A stretch of DNA of 64,000 nt from Setomelanomma holmii. Its lineage: Eukaryota > Ascomycota > Dothideomycetes > Pleosporales > Phaeosphaeriaceae. Of this stretch, positions 33,417 to 44,346 are shown piece by piece. Made by a program: the position numbers and the translations under genes. The notes below the pieces were generated by a model that ran no database searches, was not told the origin of the DNA, and worked only from the letters and a program-made list of their open reading frames with translations. Within the stretch, counting starts at the first letter, position 1, and each line of letters opens with the position of its first letter. Location of the stretch: NCBI GenBank assembly GCA_010015745.1, contig ML978246.1, positions 1 to 64,000 on the forward strand, in the 5' to 3' direction.

Positions 33417-35534
33417 ATGGACCAAGTTTCAGCAGACGAATCGGGCTCATCATGCGCGCCAACTCCCGCCTTTTGTATAAAAGACAGTGACGACTTCTCC
33501 CGACCAGGCACAGAACCCGAGCAGCATGTACCACTCGAGAACAACCGCCGTCCCTGGTTGACGACTCCACTGAATCCGAAGCGATCATTCATTCGCGTCC
33601 TCAAGCTACAGCAAGGCTCTGACAATGACCACCTCGTCTGCGAGTTGAGCGTGGTCGATCTCGACGAAAAGCCACATTACGAGGTTTTGAGCTACGTTTG
33701 GGGTGATGCGACCATCACCGAGGAAATCACGGTCGCGGGCGTCCCGCTCCAGGCTACCAGAAACTTGGCCGACTTCCTTCGCTGTCTTCGCCTGTCCAAT
33801 GGAGAACGAGTGGTTTGGGCAGATGCCATATGCATCGACCAATCGAATCAGGAAGAGAAGAGTCACCAGATTGGGCTGATGACGGACATTTATCGACATG
33901 CGACAGATGCGCATGTGTGGTTCGGTTCATTCAATTCAGATGCCTGGTTCTTGGACATTGCAGGCAACAAGAACTTCAAGTTGGCGGTCGAGCTGGATTT
34001 GAGTGGGTGGACGGACTATGAGCGATGGACCATAAGCGCGCTGAAATACTTCGTTGAACAGGAGGGCTTCAGGTCAATCGACGAGGCTGAGCTAGCGCAA
34101 TTCAGCATGCGATGCGAGAACAACATATTTGCAATCACGCTGGAGATGTTGGATATGATGGCGACAGGCATCCATCTCTACAGATACCCCGTGTTCAGCT
34201 ACCGAGAGAGCGACAGCGGTGGACGACAATACAAGGTGAACCGAGCTTGGCTTATGGTCATAGATTGTATTCGCTGGCTGCTACTCCGACCTTGGTGGTC
34301 TCGTGTCTGGACCTTACAAGAGGCTGTACTGCCGAAGGTCGACCCGATTGTTCATGCTCCGCCCTGCTCGTTCCGCCTGTCACGATTGCTGGCGGGTGTT
34401 CAATCCATGGTTCTCCACAACAACTCTATTTGCTGTAAGTGGTTTGGCGCGCCTGTCACAACCTCGAACCGAGAAGAAGTATCGTGCAACCAGTTCAACC
34501 AAGCAATCGCTATCTTCAATCAACGCGATGTGCTATTAGATGGTGAAGAAGGCCTTGGCGTGTCGCTGGATCTTGTCGTTTCAGCCATACAGACGCGCAA
34601 AGCGACTGAAGTACGAGACTACTGGTTCGGCTTATTCGGCTTCCTGCCAGCGCCGTGGCAAGACATGGACAAAGAGACAAAAGACCCACGTACGCCCACA
34701 GAACTCTTCTGCCAATTCTCCAAGCTCTTATACTTTCAGTGCCAGGATCTTACTCGTCTGGATCTGGCGCGCCGAGGCAAGAGTAGTCAGATACCAGGTC
34801 TGCCGTCGTGGGCTGTAGATCTGACATCACAACGCCTCAACAACGAAATGGACTTTCACCGTTGGGAGTTGTACAACGCATCGCTTGGTCAGAAGTTTGA
34901 TGTCGAGTTCGCTTGGCCAGAGATCAGAACTCCTTCTTTTGCCGTTCAAGGTATTCGCGTCGCTTCGGTGCAAATCGTCGCCGAGCGTATACTACCGACA
35001 GAGTATGATCCCACGGACCTCCTTCGTTTGGTACAAGAATGGCATACACTTCATCGCTCCAACGTTCGACCGCCCGACGATGATGCATTCTGGCGTGCTG
35101 TTTTCTTGGATGCAAACGTGCAAGTGCACTGGTTGTCCCGACGTCGCGGACCACTTGCTCCAGCTAGACTGAAAGACATCAAGGAGTGGTACCAGTCGTG
35201 GACTCGCACGAATGACCGACGTGATCTTACGTACGATAGAAAGTCGGGCGGAGTATCGAGAGGTGTTTTCCACTACCGCGCCATGCAGCGCAACGCAGAG
35301 AAGATGAGGTTCTTCATTACATCGCAGAACTTGCCAGGTATGGGGCCATTCGGTATGACTGTCGGGGACGAGATATACGCTATACAAGGTTGCAAGGCTT
35401 TGGTGGTGCTCAGACCGGTCGTAAGCATGCGAAGAAGCGGCTTTTCGGTTGTGGGACTATGCTTTGTCGATCGATGGATGTACGGCAGGGCGGCGCAAGG
35501 AAGACCGAAGTGGGAGAAAGTGGAGCTTGTCTGA
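33417..35534 (+). CDS. Intact HET-domain protein
   Basis: Single-exon gene of 705 residues. ATG 33417 sits in a strong context (gccgccATGG). The HET domain is at about residues 55-310: YEVLSYVWGDATI, VVWADAICIDQSNQEEKSHQ, IYRHATDAHVWFG and RPWWSRVWTLQEAVLP. A long helical middle follows. A C-terminal module (FFITSQNLPGMGPFGMTVGDEI, KALVVLRPV) has the same layout as the HET fragment at 23960-24508. HET proteins mediate non-self recognition and cell death between incompatible hyphae. It is the only complete HET gene of the four HET-related loci in this window. Confidence 0.9.
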   Translation: MDQVSADESGSSCAPTPAFCIKDSDDFSRPGTEPEQHVPLENNRRPWLTTPLNPKRSFIRVLKLQQGSDNDHLVCELSVVDLDEKPHYEVLSYVWGDATITEEITVAGVPLQATRNLADFLRCLRLSNGERVVWADAICIDQSNQEEKSHQIGLMTDIYRHATDAHVWFGSFNSDAWFLDIAGNKNFKLAVELDLSGWTDYERWTISALKYFVEQEGFRSIDEAELAQFSMRCENNIFAITLEMLDMMATGIHLYRYPVFSYRESDSGGRQYKVNRAWLMVIDCIRWLLLRPWWSRVWTLQEAVLPKVDPIVHAPPCSFRLSRLLAGVQSMVLHNNSICCKWFGAPVTTSNREEVSCNQFNQAIAIFNQRDVLLDGEEGLGVSLDLVVSAIQTRKATEVRDYWFGLFGFLPAPWQDMDKETKDPRTPTELFCQFSKLLYFQCQDLTRLDLARRGKSSQIPGLPSWAVDLTSQRLNNEMDFHRWELYNASLGQKFDVEFAWPEIRTPSFAVQGIRVASVQIVAERILPTEYDPTDLLRLVQEWHTLHRSNVRPPDDDAFWRAVFLDANVQVHWLSRRRGPLAPARLKDIKEWYQSWTRTNDRRDLTYDRKSGGVSRGVFHYRAMQRNAEKMRFFITSQNLPGMGPFGMTVGDEIYAIQGCKALVVLRPVVSMRRSGFSVVGLCFVDRWMYGRAAQGRPKWEKVELV

Positions 35535-35755
35535 ATACAAGCAGACCTGTTGAACCATACATCCGATCGCCCAATATCTCATGTTTTGTATCATGACGAG
35601 GGCTCTGCTGTTAGTGCATGCCTTTATTGTGGGCACCAATGCGGGAGAAGCTTGACATCGTGATGTTCACCTGCAGAAGAAGCATCTTTCCCTTGCGCAA
35701 TATATACGTTGATACTGACTCCAGGCGGTAGCATGCTAGCTGAAAGTCAGGGTGA

Positions 35756-35760
35756 CTATA
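35756..35760. repeat. 5-bp target-site duplication CTATA (left)
   Basis: CTATA precedes the second solo LTR and recurs at 35936-35940. Confidence 0.78.
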
Positions 35761-35935
35761 TGTTAGCAGTTGGGAGTAGGAGATATAGTGGATGTAAGGG
35801 TGTATTGTGTGGTGTAGTTGTTGTGTTAAGTGTTCTGGACTGAGATGTCCGTAGCCTAAGCTTATATACATGAAGTGGTGGGCTGATTGGCTGGTGGATG
35901 ATCCACGTGACCATGCAAGGTGCCCTGGGCTTACA
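35761..35935. mobile_element. Solo LTR, copy 2 (175 bp)
   Basis: It begins TGTTAGC and ends GGGCTTACA, flanked by CTATA on both sides. It shares about 100 bp at the right end with the solo LTR at 28792-28940, in the same orientation, including GGACTGAGATGTCCGTA, GCTTATA and ATCCACGTGACC. The middle and left parts are more diverged. It lies between the intact HET gene and the broken NLR gene. Confidence 0.83.
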
Positions 35936-36195
35936 CTATATCGTTTGGAGAATGTCAGCCATGGCCTCCGCCCTGCAGTGAGTGTACTGCCCCAGGTTCC
36001 TTCCCATCTTCTAGCACTAGTACCAGGCTAGGCTTAGCGCCCTTTCCTCTCCCTCTCGTGTGGATGACCTCTCACTCAATAGGCCGAATACTACATCATG
36101 ATTCTTCCCACATGGTCCTACTAACAGAGAAGATGGGCAACGTGGTTGTTTATTGATTGCAGTGCCCAAAGCAGCGGTGTTCTGCCTTCGCTGTC

Positions 36196-36203
36196 CTGCA
36201 AAG
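36196..36203. repeat. 8-bp target-site duplication CTGCAAAG (left)
   Basis: CTGCAAAG flanks the MITE on the left and recurs at 36332-36339. Confidence 0.9.
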
Positions 36204-36331
36204 CAGAGTGCGCAACAAGCAAGCGATAGGCAGATTGATTACCAGATTAGGACTATCACGGACCAGATAGTGGTCTTTGGAGGCCTAATGCGGTAATCAA
36301 TCTGCTTATCGCTTGCTTGTTGCGCACTCTA
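36204..36331. mobile_element. hAT-type MITE (128 bp) inside the NLR gene
   Basis: The element is almost entirely two long inverted repeats of roughly 50 bp with few mismatches. The left begins CAGAGTGCGCAACAAGCAAG and the right ends CTTGCTTGTTGCGCACTCTA, with an 8-bp CTGCAAAG duplication. It has no coding capacity. Its tips resemble those of the two larger hAT elements here (CAACAAGC core), so it could be mobilised by the same transposase family. It disrupts the ankyrin-coding part of the NLR gene. Confidence 0.93.
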
Positions 36332-39300
36332 CTGCAAAGACTTATCGGCCAATCCTTTCGTGAGCAGAAGTCGGCACACATCTTCTTATCCATAATCCGC
36401 AGCCCATGAAAACGAGGTTCTTCTTTTGACATCGATAGAGTTGACATCAATACCCGGGATCTCGAGTAACTCTGCAACAATATCTGCTCGTCCAGATTGG
36501 GCTGCCCATGAGAGTGGCGACTGGCCGTAGATGCTGTCTTTGACGTTGATTTTAGCCTTTTGGCTACCAAGAATGTGTTTCACGATCTTCGCATCGCCAC
36601 CCTCAATTGCCCCAGTGAGAAGAGGTTTCCCGAGTCTCGAATCTTTGTGATTGACACTCAGTGTAGCCGTTTCGAGTATCGTCTCCGCCATCGACTCATT
36701 CCCTTGGGTGATTGCCGACATCAATGGGGTATACCCTGTCTCCGGGTTGATGATATCAACAGTATATTGAAGCCTGCGCACAGCTAATGCAAACACAAGA
36801 GCATCTCCGTACTCCGAGAGCCTCAAGATGATCGTGGCAGGTGTTGGTGACGACCCACTTACGTACCAACGTTGCAGATGGCTAGTTGTTCTGCAGTATT
36901 ATCTACAACGGCTTATGAAAGTATTGTCGACTGCAAGTTCATCGGCGTACGCCTCAATGAATGCCTTCACTGCTCCTATACCTCCATTTGCCAGCGCAGT
37001 GAAAAGTGGTGTTCCGAACAGAGATGGTTCAGCCCGGAGATAGTCTAGTCGGTCGGGACAGTCCTTTATGAGGTATTCGTAATTTCGCTCTGCGAGTTCG
37101 TTCTAAGACCGAGATTGGGTCGGATGAGTGACCTATGTATTCTAGGCCTGTGATGAGAAAAGTTATTTGGCACATACCATGTCTTGAAGCCTGATTAGCG
37201 TGATACAGCAGATTGCGATTACAGTAGTCCAAAAAGGTTGCTTGCGGCGCGGGAACTTTGCCAGTAATGTGATCCCGACTCTGTTGCATCAACTGAAGGA
37301 AATTAGAACAACACAGTTTCAGTTTCTCGTGGCTTTCTCCGATGAAATTACAGCTGGGGGATACGCCAATCGTCCGAATCCCGTCGTCCTTGACCAGAAA
37401 CTCTTTCGCCGATGCGTAGATGAATTGCACCTTAGGATCGATAACTTTTGTGATTTCGACCAGCCCTTTAGAATCTTCAAGTACGAATCTTTTCATGACA
37501 CCTTTCAAAACGTGGCCACCAGACCAGCGTACAATATCCGCAGAGTCATGGGCTGAAAGGACCCCGAAGTACAGTTGCTTTGGGCTAAGCGCGCACTCTG
37601 AGTATAGCACCCATTGAATGCAGAGGATCAACTCATCTTGACTCCGGGTATCTCGTGTTAACATTCTCTGAAAAAGGTCGTGCAGGTCGCTCGGAATTTC
37701 GTCCAATCTGTTTCAGAGAGCCCACACACGACCCCGATCATACTCGTGGTTTAGTATTCGGACCACGAGAACAATCCACATGATGATACCGGAAGCCTTC
37801 CCCTGTAATGATGACTGGACTTTTCGTGCCATATCGCCCTGTTCGATCTTCAGCTCACTCGAGATGTACTCCGTGATGTCCTGCTCGCGCCCCGCCTGTC
37901 CCCCCAATCTTACTTCAAGTCCATGTCGGACACTTATATGTGGATAGTATCTAGACGAGAAGCAGACCGGAGTCTAGCTCTAAATAACAGGGCATTCTCG
38001 CCTAGGCTCTCGAAGAATGATATCATGTCTCGAATTTGCCAATCTTCGACTTCGTCAAGCGCGTCAACGAAGCAGACAGAAGGGGTCTGACCAAGAGCTC
38101 GGACCGTCGATCCTAAAAGCAGTTTCAATGATTCAATGTCCCACTGCTGCTCCCGCAATATTCTCTTGTAGCGAAGCGGACCAAGATTGTCGAAGATGCC
38201 CTGAAGCTCAAAACGACTTTCCAGAATTTGCACGAGCAGCGCGATATACAGCCCAGTCGTTGACTTTTCGAGGGGTCCCTACCTCGCGCACTGAAGAAGA
38301 AAGACGCCACAATTGTGCTAGTTCATGTCTTTTGAACTTGCAACAGGGCGTACTTCATCAGGGTTGACTTCCCTGTCCCTGGCTTCCCTTTGACCCACAT
38401 GAATCCCTGATGTTCTTGCATCTTGCTGTCGTCTTGCCAATTCAAGTATGCTTCGCTGAATAGAAACCATTCGTAAGTGCGGATATGTGCCGCAGCGATC
38501 GTAGTCTGGCGGGCATCAATCTGGCTAAATTCAGGGAGTCTCGCAACTTCTGATCCTGCTCAGCGCTCAACGCCCCCTCGCCGTTCATAACAAAGGAAGA
38601 AGTCGTCACAGACTCTTGAACCTCCTTACTCAGCCATTTCATTGCCTTGTCGCGTCCTTCGCCATATAGGATGAGGCATGGTGACGTCGAGCATGCCTAG
38701 CAGGCAATAGGCGGCATCTTCCTTTCGTATCGTGGTGCGTTCTTTGGCCCCGCTCATGCGAACAGCAACACTGTAGTTCAGGTGCAAGTCTTCTTGTAAG
38801 ACATCCATTGGAATTCCGATTATCACGCTGATACTTCGTGAATGTGATGTCTTGAACCCTAGATGTGCTCCGTTTGCCGAGTAAAAATCAACGTGCTTCG
38901 GGGCGATCAATTCCTGGAGTGTCCATCCACGAGTGAACCATCTATTTCTCTCCATTTTCGAGCTCCAAGTCTCATTGTCGAGTTGGTCGCTGGAGGTAGG
39001 TAGCGTGAAGTCTGATAGGTAGACGTAACACCTATCAGCATTCTGATACTATCGAAACATCGAATTTGTAGCTTTTGATAACTCCGAACTACTCTTCCTG
39101 TCGATGCAGCAACTATCCGCCCATATTATTCCAGTCGATCTTGCCTTGCCTGCGACGCACAGAAGCGAACCTTATCGTATCCTTTCTCTTCCAGACCTGT
39201 ACCGGCATTCAGATTCTCGAATGTGACCTCTTCGGCACGCGCACCCCATGTATATGGAAGAATGGCGTAGGCGGGAACTGTAGTGTCGAAGAAGTCCTCA

Positions 39301-39341
39301 AGGCTGAGAGCAGCATTCTCGTGAACTCGCAAAAGGCGCAT

Positions 39342-39922
39342 TGTGCCGAGCACGGATGCACGAGATGCGAACGTCAAAGGATCGTTGAAGGAGCGTATGA
39401 GATGTCGCTTCGATAGAGCGCATCTGTTGAGGATGATCAGAGCTGGGAGCACGAAAGCATGTGTGCACTTTAGGCTGAGGCGGCATACGTGACGTGTGGG
39501 GCTCGAGGTGGCACAAATGCGGATTAAGCGCATGAAGATGTGAGGACGTGCCTAACGCGCGGGATGTACCATTACCTTTCACCTGCAGAAATTAGCGTAC
39601 TGACCCTCTTTCCGGACGAAGATTTTGAAGCGCATTGCCTCGGGAGCTGTAATGTGAAGGAGATCGTGTCATGAAATGACCAATCGAAAACAGTATACTC
39701 GATCGGATGCCCAACTATGAATCTGAGCTGAGGCAACTACTCGGAAGAATTCACTACGAGAGAAACCTGGTATATCTCCTGGACAGTATTCCTACTCACT
39801 GGGTGTGAGGAGAGAACGAGCGATGACTGCTGCAAGTTCGAGCTTCACGACCGTCAAGCAGCATGCCCGTGTCCATATACAGATGCTAGCTCGTGTGGCA
39901 GACGGAGTGGCCCGAGCATGTC
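39342..39922. other. Intergenic, no gene seen
   Basis: About 580 bases between the start of the NLR relic and the 3' end of the DUF1772 gene. No supported gene. Confidence 0.4.
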
Positions 39923-40548
39923 TCACCGACGAGTCTCCATGATAGCAGCAGTCCCAATGACTATTGTAGAGACTGCGGTGATTAAATAGCGCCATGCATT
40001 CGTCCTTGCCCGTGTCTCTGCAATAGTTTTTATGTCGACCTTATCCGCCCATTCCTTCGCCGATTCTCTCGCAGTATCTTTGTCGGTCCCGGCACCTCTA
40101 CCATTGAGTGTGAAACCTTCATCGCGCAACAATTTCTGCGCTTTCCACTTCCCGGCGCCGTTGATGCCAGGTTCCATGTAGAGAGCAGTGTACGGGATGA
40201 TAATGGCGTTCAGAACGGTGGCGGCGGCATATAGAGGGAATCTGCGAGAAGATTTGGGTACCAAATATGCAAGAATGGCATTACTCGATGCACCGAGGAG
40301 AATCAAGGGTGCGACGAAAACAGGAGCAAATTGGTAAGCTTGTAGCCATTGCTTGGCTAGGATCTTTGAAGGGGCGTGCGTCGTCATTGGAGGGATGGCT
40401 ACATGACTGTACGCGAAAGTAAATCCTATAGATATTGTTAGAGTCGAGAAACTTTTCCAAGTTCATGTGATGTACCTGTATATAGCGCAGGTGCGGTAAT
40501 TGCGATCACCTGCAGAAGAGGCGCGTACGTACGCGTATTATCACTCAT
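39923..40548 (-). CDS. DUF1772 (anthrone-oxygenase-like) membrane protein
   Basis: Two exons, 40548-40476 and 40425-39923, around a 50-bp intron (gtacat...tag), encode 191 residues. About four hydrophobic segments are visible: LLQVIAITAPALYTGFTFAY, FVAPLILLGASSNAILAYLV, LYAAATVLNAIIIPYTALYM, and a C-terminal AWRYLITAVSTIVIGTAAIM. The polar loop TRARTNAW before the last segment is typical of DUF1772. Some relatives, such as HypC-like proteins, oxidise anthrones in polyketide pathways, but no polyketide synthase is nearby, so the substrate is unknown. The start is set by the short first exon, which supplies the first membrane segment. Confidence 0.85.
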
Positions 40549-42579
40549 GTTGACCGCGTCGCATGCAGACGCAAATGTACAGTTGATGCCAGAATGTGAT
40601 GAGACGCTCGTTAGGGCAATAACAACTTTTCAGATATATGGTATCGGCTCTGGATGCAGTCTAGAAGTTATCGAGCTGTCCTCCAAAATGTCATAGATAG
40701 ACGGCATGTCGGCGTTTGACAACGCCGGTACAACAACACTCCGAGTTCGGCCACCCTCAACAGAGAGCATCCCTCATACCTCATGCATGATGCAGTGTCC
40801 TCGCAACTGGTAAGGTTTTACCTGAAAGCGTTCGCTGAGACTGTCTCTTTGCACTCGACTTGAAAGCTTCGTCCAGGTCATTGTGCCCGTCCACTGCAAG
40901 TGTAGGTTAATGTGTTTCGAAAGCGATACGTGTCCAAACGCCTCGATGCACGCTGTTCAAATTCCTTCAGTGGTCATTAACCACTGTATAGCTCAGCTGC
41001 AATGTTTTTCGAGCACATGTGTCAGCGATGTGGATGCAAACAGGATACTTAGAATATTTCCGCAGCCCGCATGTCGAGTCACTCCACACACTATCCCTTT
41101 TAGCTGCGCCATCAGTGCTCATTGGCCACTCGATACTACTATATTTGTTTGTGGTACGACGCGTCAAAAAAATGAGCAAGAGCTAGGGACAAGCAAAGAG
41201 CAGAGTCGGTGATGAAGAATGCTCCTTTGAGGTTGGGCATGCCAGATCCTTGACTGAAACTCATATCTGACGATTGAGACTCAAATACTTTCTTGTGCGG
41301 ACTTATGTCCGCAGTTCGCATCAATGTAGATGGGGAGGCTCTCGCAGCACTTGGGATCTTGCCTCGCAGTCGCACGCCTCCAGCCTCTTCGCCGGCTCGA
41401 AAGGGGTCGGATCGAAGTCGGTCTCCTGTGCCCTGCAGCTGGCTAAGCACAGAACCGGATCATGATGGTCTCATTGATGGCGTCGAGTTGACGATTCAGC
41501 GGTTCTCTGTCTTCGCCAGCAGTGCGCCCATTCTTGCGAACTCCGCCACCTTCCTCGGCAACGCGTGGTCGTGATATTCACGAAAATGCCTCAAGGCTGG
41601 AGTCCTCCATGGTGGCTTGCTCTCTGCTTCTTGGTCGTACCACTTAGATGAGAGCTAAATGCGGAGCTGGAGGAAAGATGTGTGTTTCCATTGCATGTTC
41701 GGCACTGTCCGTTCAGGCAGCTTGCGACGCAAAGTCCTATTTCCATCGCCCGTCGCTCCGAGGAAACATTCGACAACATCAGCGTTACTCTTCGGCGACA
41801 TCTAGAATATGCACAAAGAATCTCAGGGGCCTGTGTCGACGTGGGCCACGTCCGCGAACTCGTCGTAGGGCATGTGCCGCAGCACGCCAAGTGGGTAGAT
41901 GCAGCACTTTCAGCTGCGATGTCGTGACGCACAGATTCAGATCGGCCAATTTCGCTCTCACATCTGGCTCCACAACCCGGTTCTGGAATTTCCTCCTTGT
42001 GCAGAAGCATCTTCTTGGTTTGTTGCGGACCAGTCAAAGTCACGTGCAAGGCATACGTGGACGCTTATGTCATAGCGCTCAAGCTTTGTTTCACCCCACA
42101 AGCACGTTCTTGGCATGCCGAAAAACGGTTCAGCGGCATGTTCCGTAGTCGAAACAAGCATCCCAAGCAACAGGATCTGCGTCGTCACTCGTATTGCCCC
42201 AGACAGATCAACTTCGGCCCACACTGGCTAAGAGCAGACATCGTCAAGCCACTGAGGCGGATGTACCCAACCGTGAAGCGGTCAAGACTGGCGAAGCCGG
42301 TGCCATCTCAACAAGAGACTCGTCAGCATTGACGCGACTGCCTAAGGCGCAGACAGATGCTGATGCGGTCAGTGTGCCCCTGGGGACGAAGGCGTATAAC
42401 CACGAGATGTATATAAGAGACCTTGAGCACCGAGACAAAAACACCACCATCACAACAATCATTTACTCAACAACCGCTTCTACATCTTTCTTCACTTTCT
42501 CCTCTTCGCGTCGATTCTTCGATCTCTTCATTCGTTACACTCACTTCTGATTATCTTCAGCTTACTTCCAATCTTCAAG
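40549..42579. other. Two-kilobase gap without a convincing gene
   Basis: Many overlapping frames of 60-160 codons exist on both strands, but none combines an ATG, coding-like composition and a recognisable motif. The last ~170 bases are the promoter and leader of the downstream secreted-protein gene. No tRNA or structured RNA was recognised. Confidence 0.35.
42407..42418 (+). promoter_or_regulatory. TATA-like element of the secreted-protein gene
   Basis: GATGTATATAAGAG lies about 165 bases before the ATG at 42580, followed by a C/T- and A-rich leader (CAAAAACACC, CAACAATCATT). The position suits a TATA box with a leader of roughly 120-140 bases. Confidence 0.4.
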
Positions 42580-43584
42580 ATGCACTCCTTCACCGCCATT
42601 GTCGCAGCTTCTGCGCTTCTCTCCGCTGTCTCTGGCGCTCCTCTTTCCGTCCGCTCCAACACATGCGGCGCCGCTCCTGCTGGCAGCAACACCAACAACC
42701 AGCCCATTGAGCAGCCCACTGGCATCAAGACCGCCAACGACTGCCTCGCCAAGTGCAACGCCGAGTCCAAGTGCCAGGCCTTCATCTTTGGCTTGGTCGA
42801 CAACGCCATCAAGTGCGAGCTCTTCTCAGTCCCAGCTGCCTCAATCCCCAGGCAATCCAGCACCAATTTCGTTGCGTACGACAAAGCATGCCCCTCAGTT
42901 CCCAGCGTCATTCCGACCATCAGCAACCCAACTGGCAAGGGCCAGGACAACACCCAGCAACAATCCGGCTCTGAGAACACGAAGCAATCTGGCTCCGACA
43001 ATACCCAGAAGCAATCCAGCAACACCCCCACCATTCACCAGAAAACCACCAACAACAACGACCAGGCCAACCAGGATGCTGAGCCCGCAAAGGTCTCCAG
43101 GGCCCCTGCCAAGGACCAGCAGCCCACTCCCACCCCAACCCCCGCGAAGCAGGAGCAGGCTCAACAGCCCGCAAAGGAGCAGATCCAGCAGCCAACTCCC
43201 ACCCCAACTCCCGCTAAGCAGGCTCAACAGCCCGCAAAAGAGCAGATCCAGCAGCCAACTCCCACCCCAACTCCCGCTAAGCAGGCTCAACAGCCCGCAA
43301 AGGAGCAGACTCAGAAGCAAACTACCAGCGATGCCAACACCTGCGGATCCAAGCCCGCCGGCAGCGGCAGCAGCCAGCCTATTTCTCAGCCTACCGTGGA
43401 CTCTGTCGACGCATGCAAGGTCAAGTGCCAGGCTGTCAACAGCTGCAAGTCGTTCACCTTCGGCGCCGTCGACAACAAGAAGGTCTGCAAGCTCTTCAAC
43501 GTCGCTGCTTCGTCCATCCCTGCTCCTTCCGACGCTGCTCAGAAGCAGGCTTTCGTTGCTTACGACGTTGGTTGCAGCATCTAA
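42580..43584 (+). CDS. Secreted protein with two PAN-like modules and a repeat linker
   Basis: Single-exon gene of 334 residues. A signal peptide is at 1-19 (MHSFTAIVAASALLSAVSGA). Two homologous cysteine modules lie at about 26-108 and 249-334. They share the pattern TCG..PAGS......Q.........C...C.....C..F.FG..DN...C.LF.V.A.SIP, ending in FVAYD.(A/G)C, like PAN/apple-type domains. The linker (about 110-245) is Pro/Gln/Lys-rich and includes tandem units such as PAKEQIQQPTPTPTPAKQAQQ, 21 residues or 63 bp, with two full copies plus a variant. The layout suggests an extracellular or wall-associated protein binding carbohydrate or protein. The repeat number may vary between strains. The function is inferred from modules only. 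Confidence 0.88.
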   Translation: MHSFTAIVAASALLSAVSGAPLSVRSNTCGAAPAGSNTNNQPIEQPTGIKTANDCLAKCNAESKCQAFIFGLVDNAIKCELFSVPAASIPRQSSTNFVAYDKACPSVPSVIPTISNPTGKGQDNTQQQSGSENTKQSGSDNTQKQSSNTPTIHQKTTNNNDQANQDAEPAKVSRAPAKDQQPTPTPTPAKQEQAQQPAKEQIQQPTPTPTPAKQAQQPAKEQIQQPTPTPTPAKQAQQPAKEQTQKQTTSDANTCGSKPAGSGSSQPISQPTVDSVDACKVKCQAVNSCKSFTFGAVDNKKVCKLFNVAASSIPAPSDAAQKQAFVAYDVGCSI

Positions 43585-44338
43585 ATGCATCGTGCCAAAC
43601 ACATCGACGATGTTTAGAGACGGACAACACGAGCGACCGCGGGCTGGAGTGATGGACGCATTGCTTGTACGCGCTTCTGCGGATTAGCAGCACGCTCAAA
43701 ATACTTGCTAGAGTGGTTTCCTTTGTTTTGAGAAGGGAAGGTAGTTAGAATAGCTGAGTCACTCATTTGGTTTGTTTTTTGGTCTTTTGGTTTTGGTCTT
43801 GCGTTTGCAAGGTGGTGTAATATAAATGAGCCAGAACTAGGTATGGCATTCGGTACCGATGAAATATCTTTCCTTCGAATCCAATGTGAATGCTCGTCAG
43901 TGATGATTCTTGTGAAGATTTGACATCTCCAGCCGTAGACCTGGTGTCGCCGACCTCGGGCTGGAACCTTCCGAAAAAGGCAGACGCGTCTTGCCAAGAC
44001 GCTGTTTTCCGGGAACCGCCTGCAGCATGCCGTTGCTTCCCTCGACATCTCCGATGCATTGACATTCAACCATCACATTTGTTTTATCACCTCTAAATCC
44101 TTCACTGCGCTGGTTTGTTCTGATAGACAGGTGATTCGGCTACGAGGCAGCTCTAAATATATCCACTGGATATATTCTGTGGTTAGCTACAACATCTTGA
44201 ACTGTGCCTGAGCTGGCAGATGTAGCCCCGACCTGCTTCGAAAGCGTCAGCATCTAGAAAGGCGATCTGTGCAAGACAGAACTTCCCAATGTAATTTCTT
44301 CGCACAGCCGCGCATCAACATCTCCGAGTGCTCGGCTT
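43585..44338. other. Intergenic, no gene seen
   Basis: About 750 bases between the secreted-protein gene and the hAT target duplication. No supported gene. A short AT-rich inverted motif (ATATATCCA/TGGATATAT) occurs near 44155-44175. Confidence 0.35.
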
Positions 44339-44346
44339 GCTTTCTC
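44339..44346. repeat. 8-bp target-site duplication GCTTTCTC (left)
   Basis: GCTTTCTC flanks the hAT element on the left and recurs at 46734-46741. Confidence 0.9.

Larger units (their letters stand above)
36121..39341 (-). pseudogene. HET-NACHT-ankyrin (fungal NLR) gene, heavily decayed
   Basis: Domains follow in order on the minus strand from ATG 39341. The HET domain has MRLLRVHENAALSLEDFF, YAILPYTWG, WADSCCID and WFTRGWTLQELIAPKHVDFY. Next comes a NACHT NTPase with Walker A GKPGTGKST near 38370 and a Walker B-like CFVDALDEVED near 38060. A helical STAND-type linker follows (LHDLFQRMLTRD, VQFIYASAKEFLV). The protein ends in ankyrin repeats (GYTPLMSAITQGNESMAE, QSPLSWAAQSGRADIVAELL, GRTPLLWALQS). 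Lesions include a frameshift near 39126 and a TAG where the HET family has Trp before YQNADRCYVYLSDF. Frame changes also occur near 38640, 38310 and 37930, and a TAA follows SWAADYG near 36388. A 128-bp MITE is inserted between the last two ankyrin units. Such proteins sense non-self and trigger cell death; this copy cannot be translated intact. Confidence 0.85.

Noticed and set aside
41591..42049. 152-codon minus-strand frame in the 40.5-42.6 kb gap
   Set aside because: Ser/Cys/Arg-rich, no motif, and overlaps an equally long frame on the other strand (41648-42148). Probably chance.
42895..43602. 235-codon minus-strand frame across the same repeat
   Set aside because: Leu/Gly-rich translation of the antisense repeat, with no independent evidence.
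42599..43687. 362-codon open frame overlapping the PAN-type secreted protein in another frame
   Set aside because: Composition is Ser/Pro/Arg repeats caused by the tandem repeat read out of frame. The overlapping frame has a signal peptide and cysteine modules.
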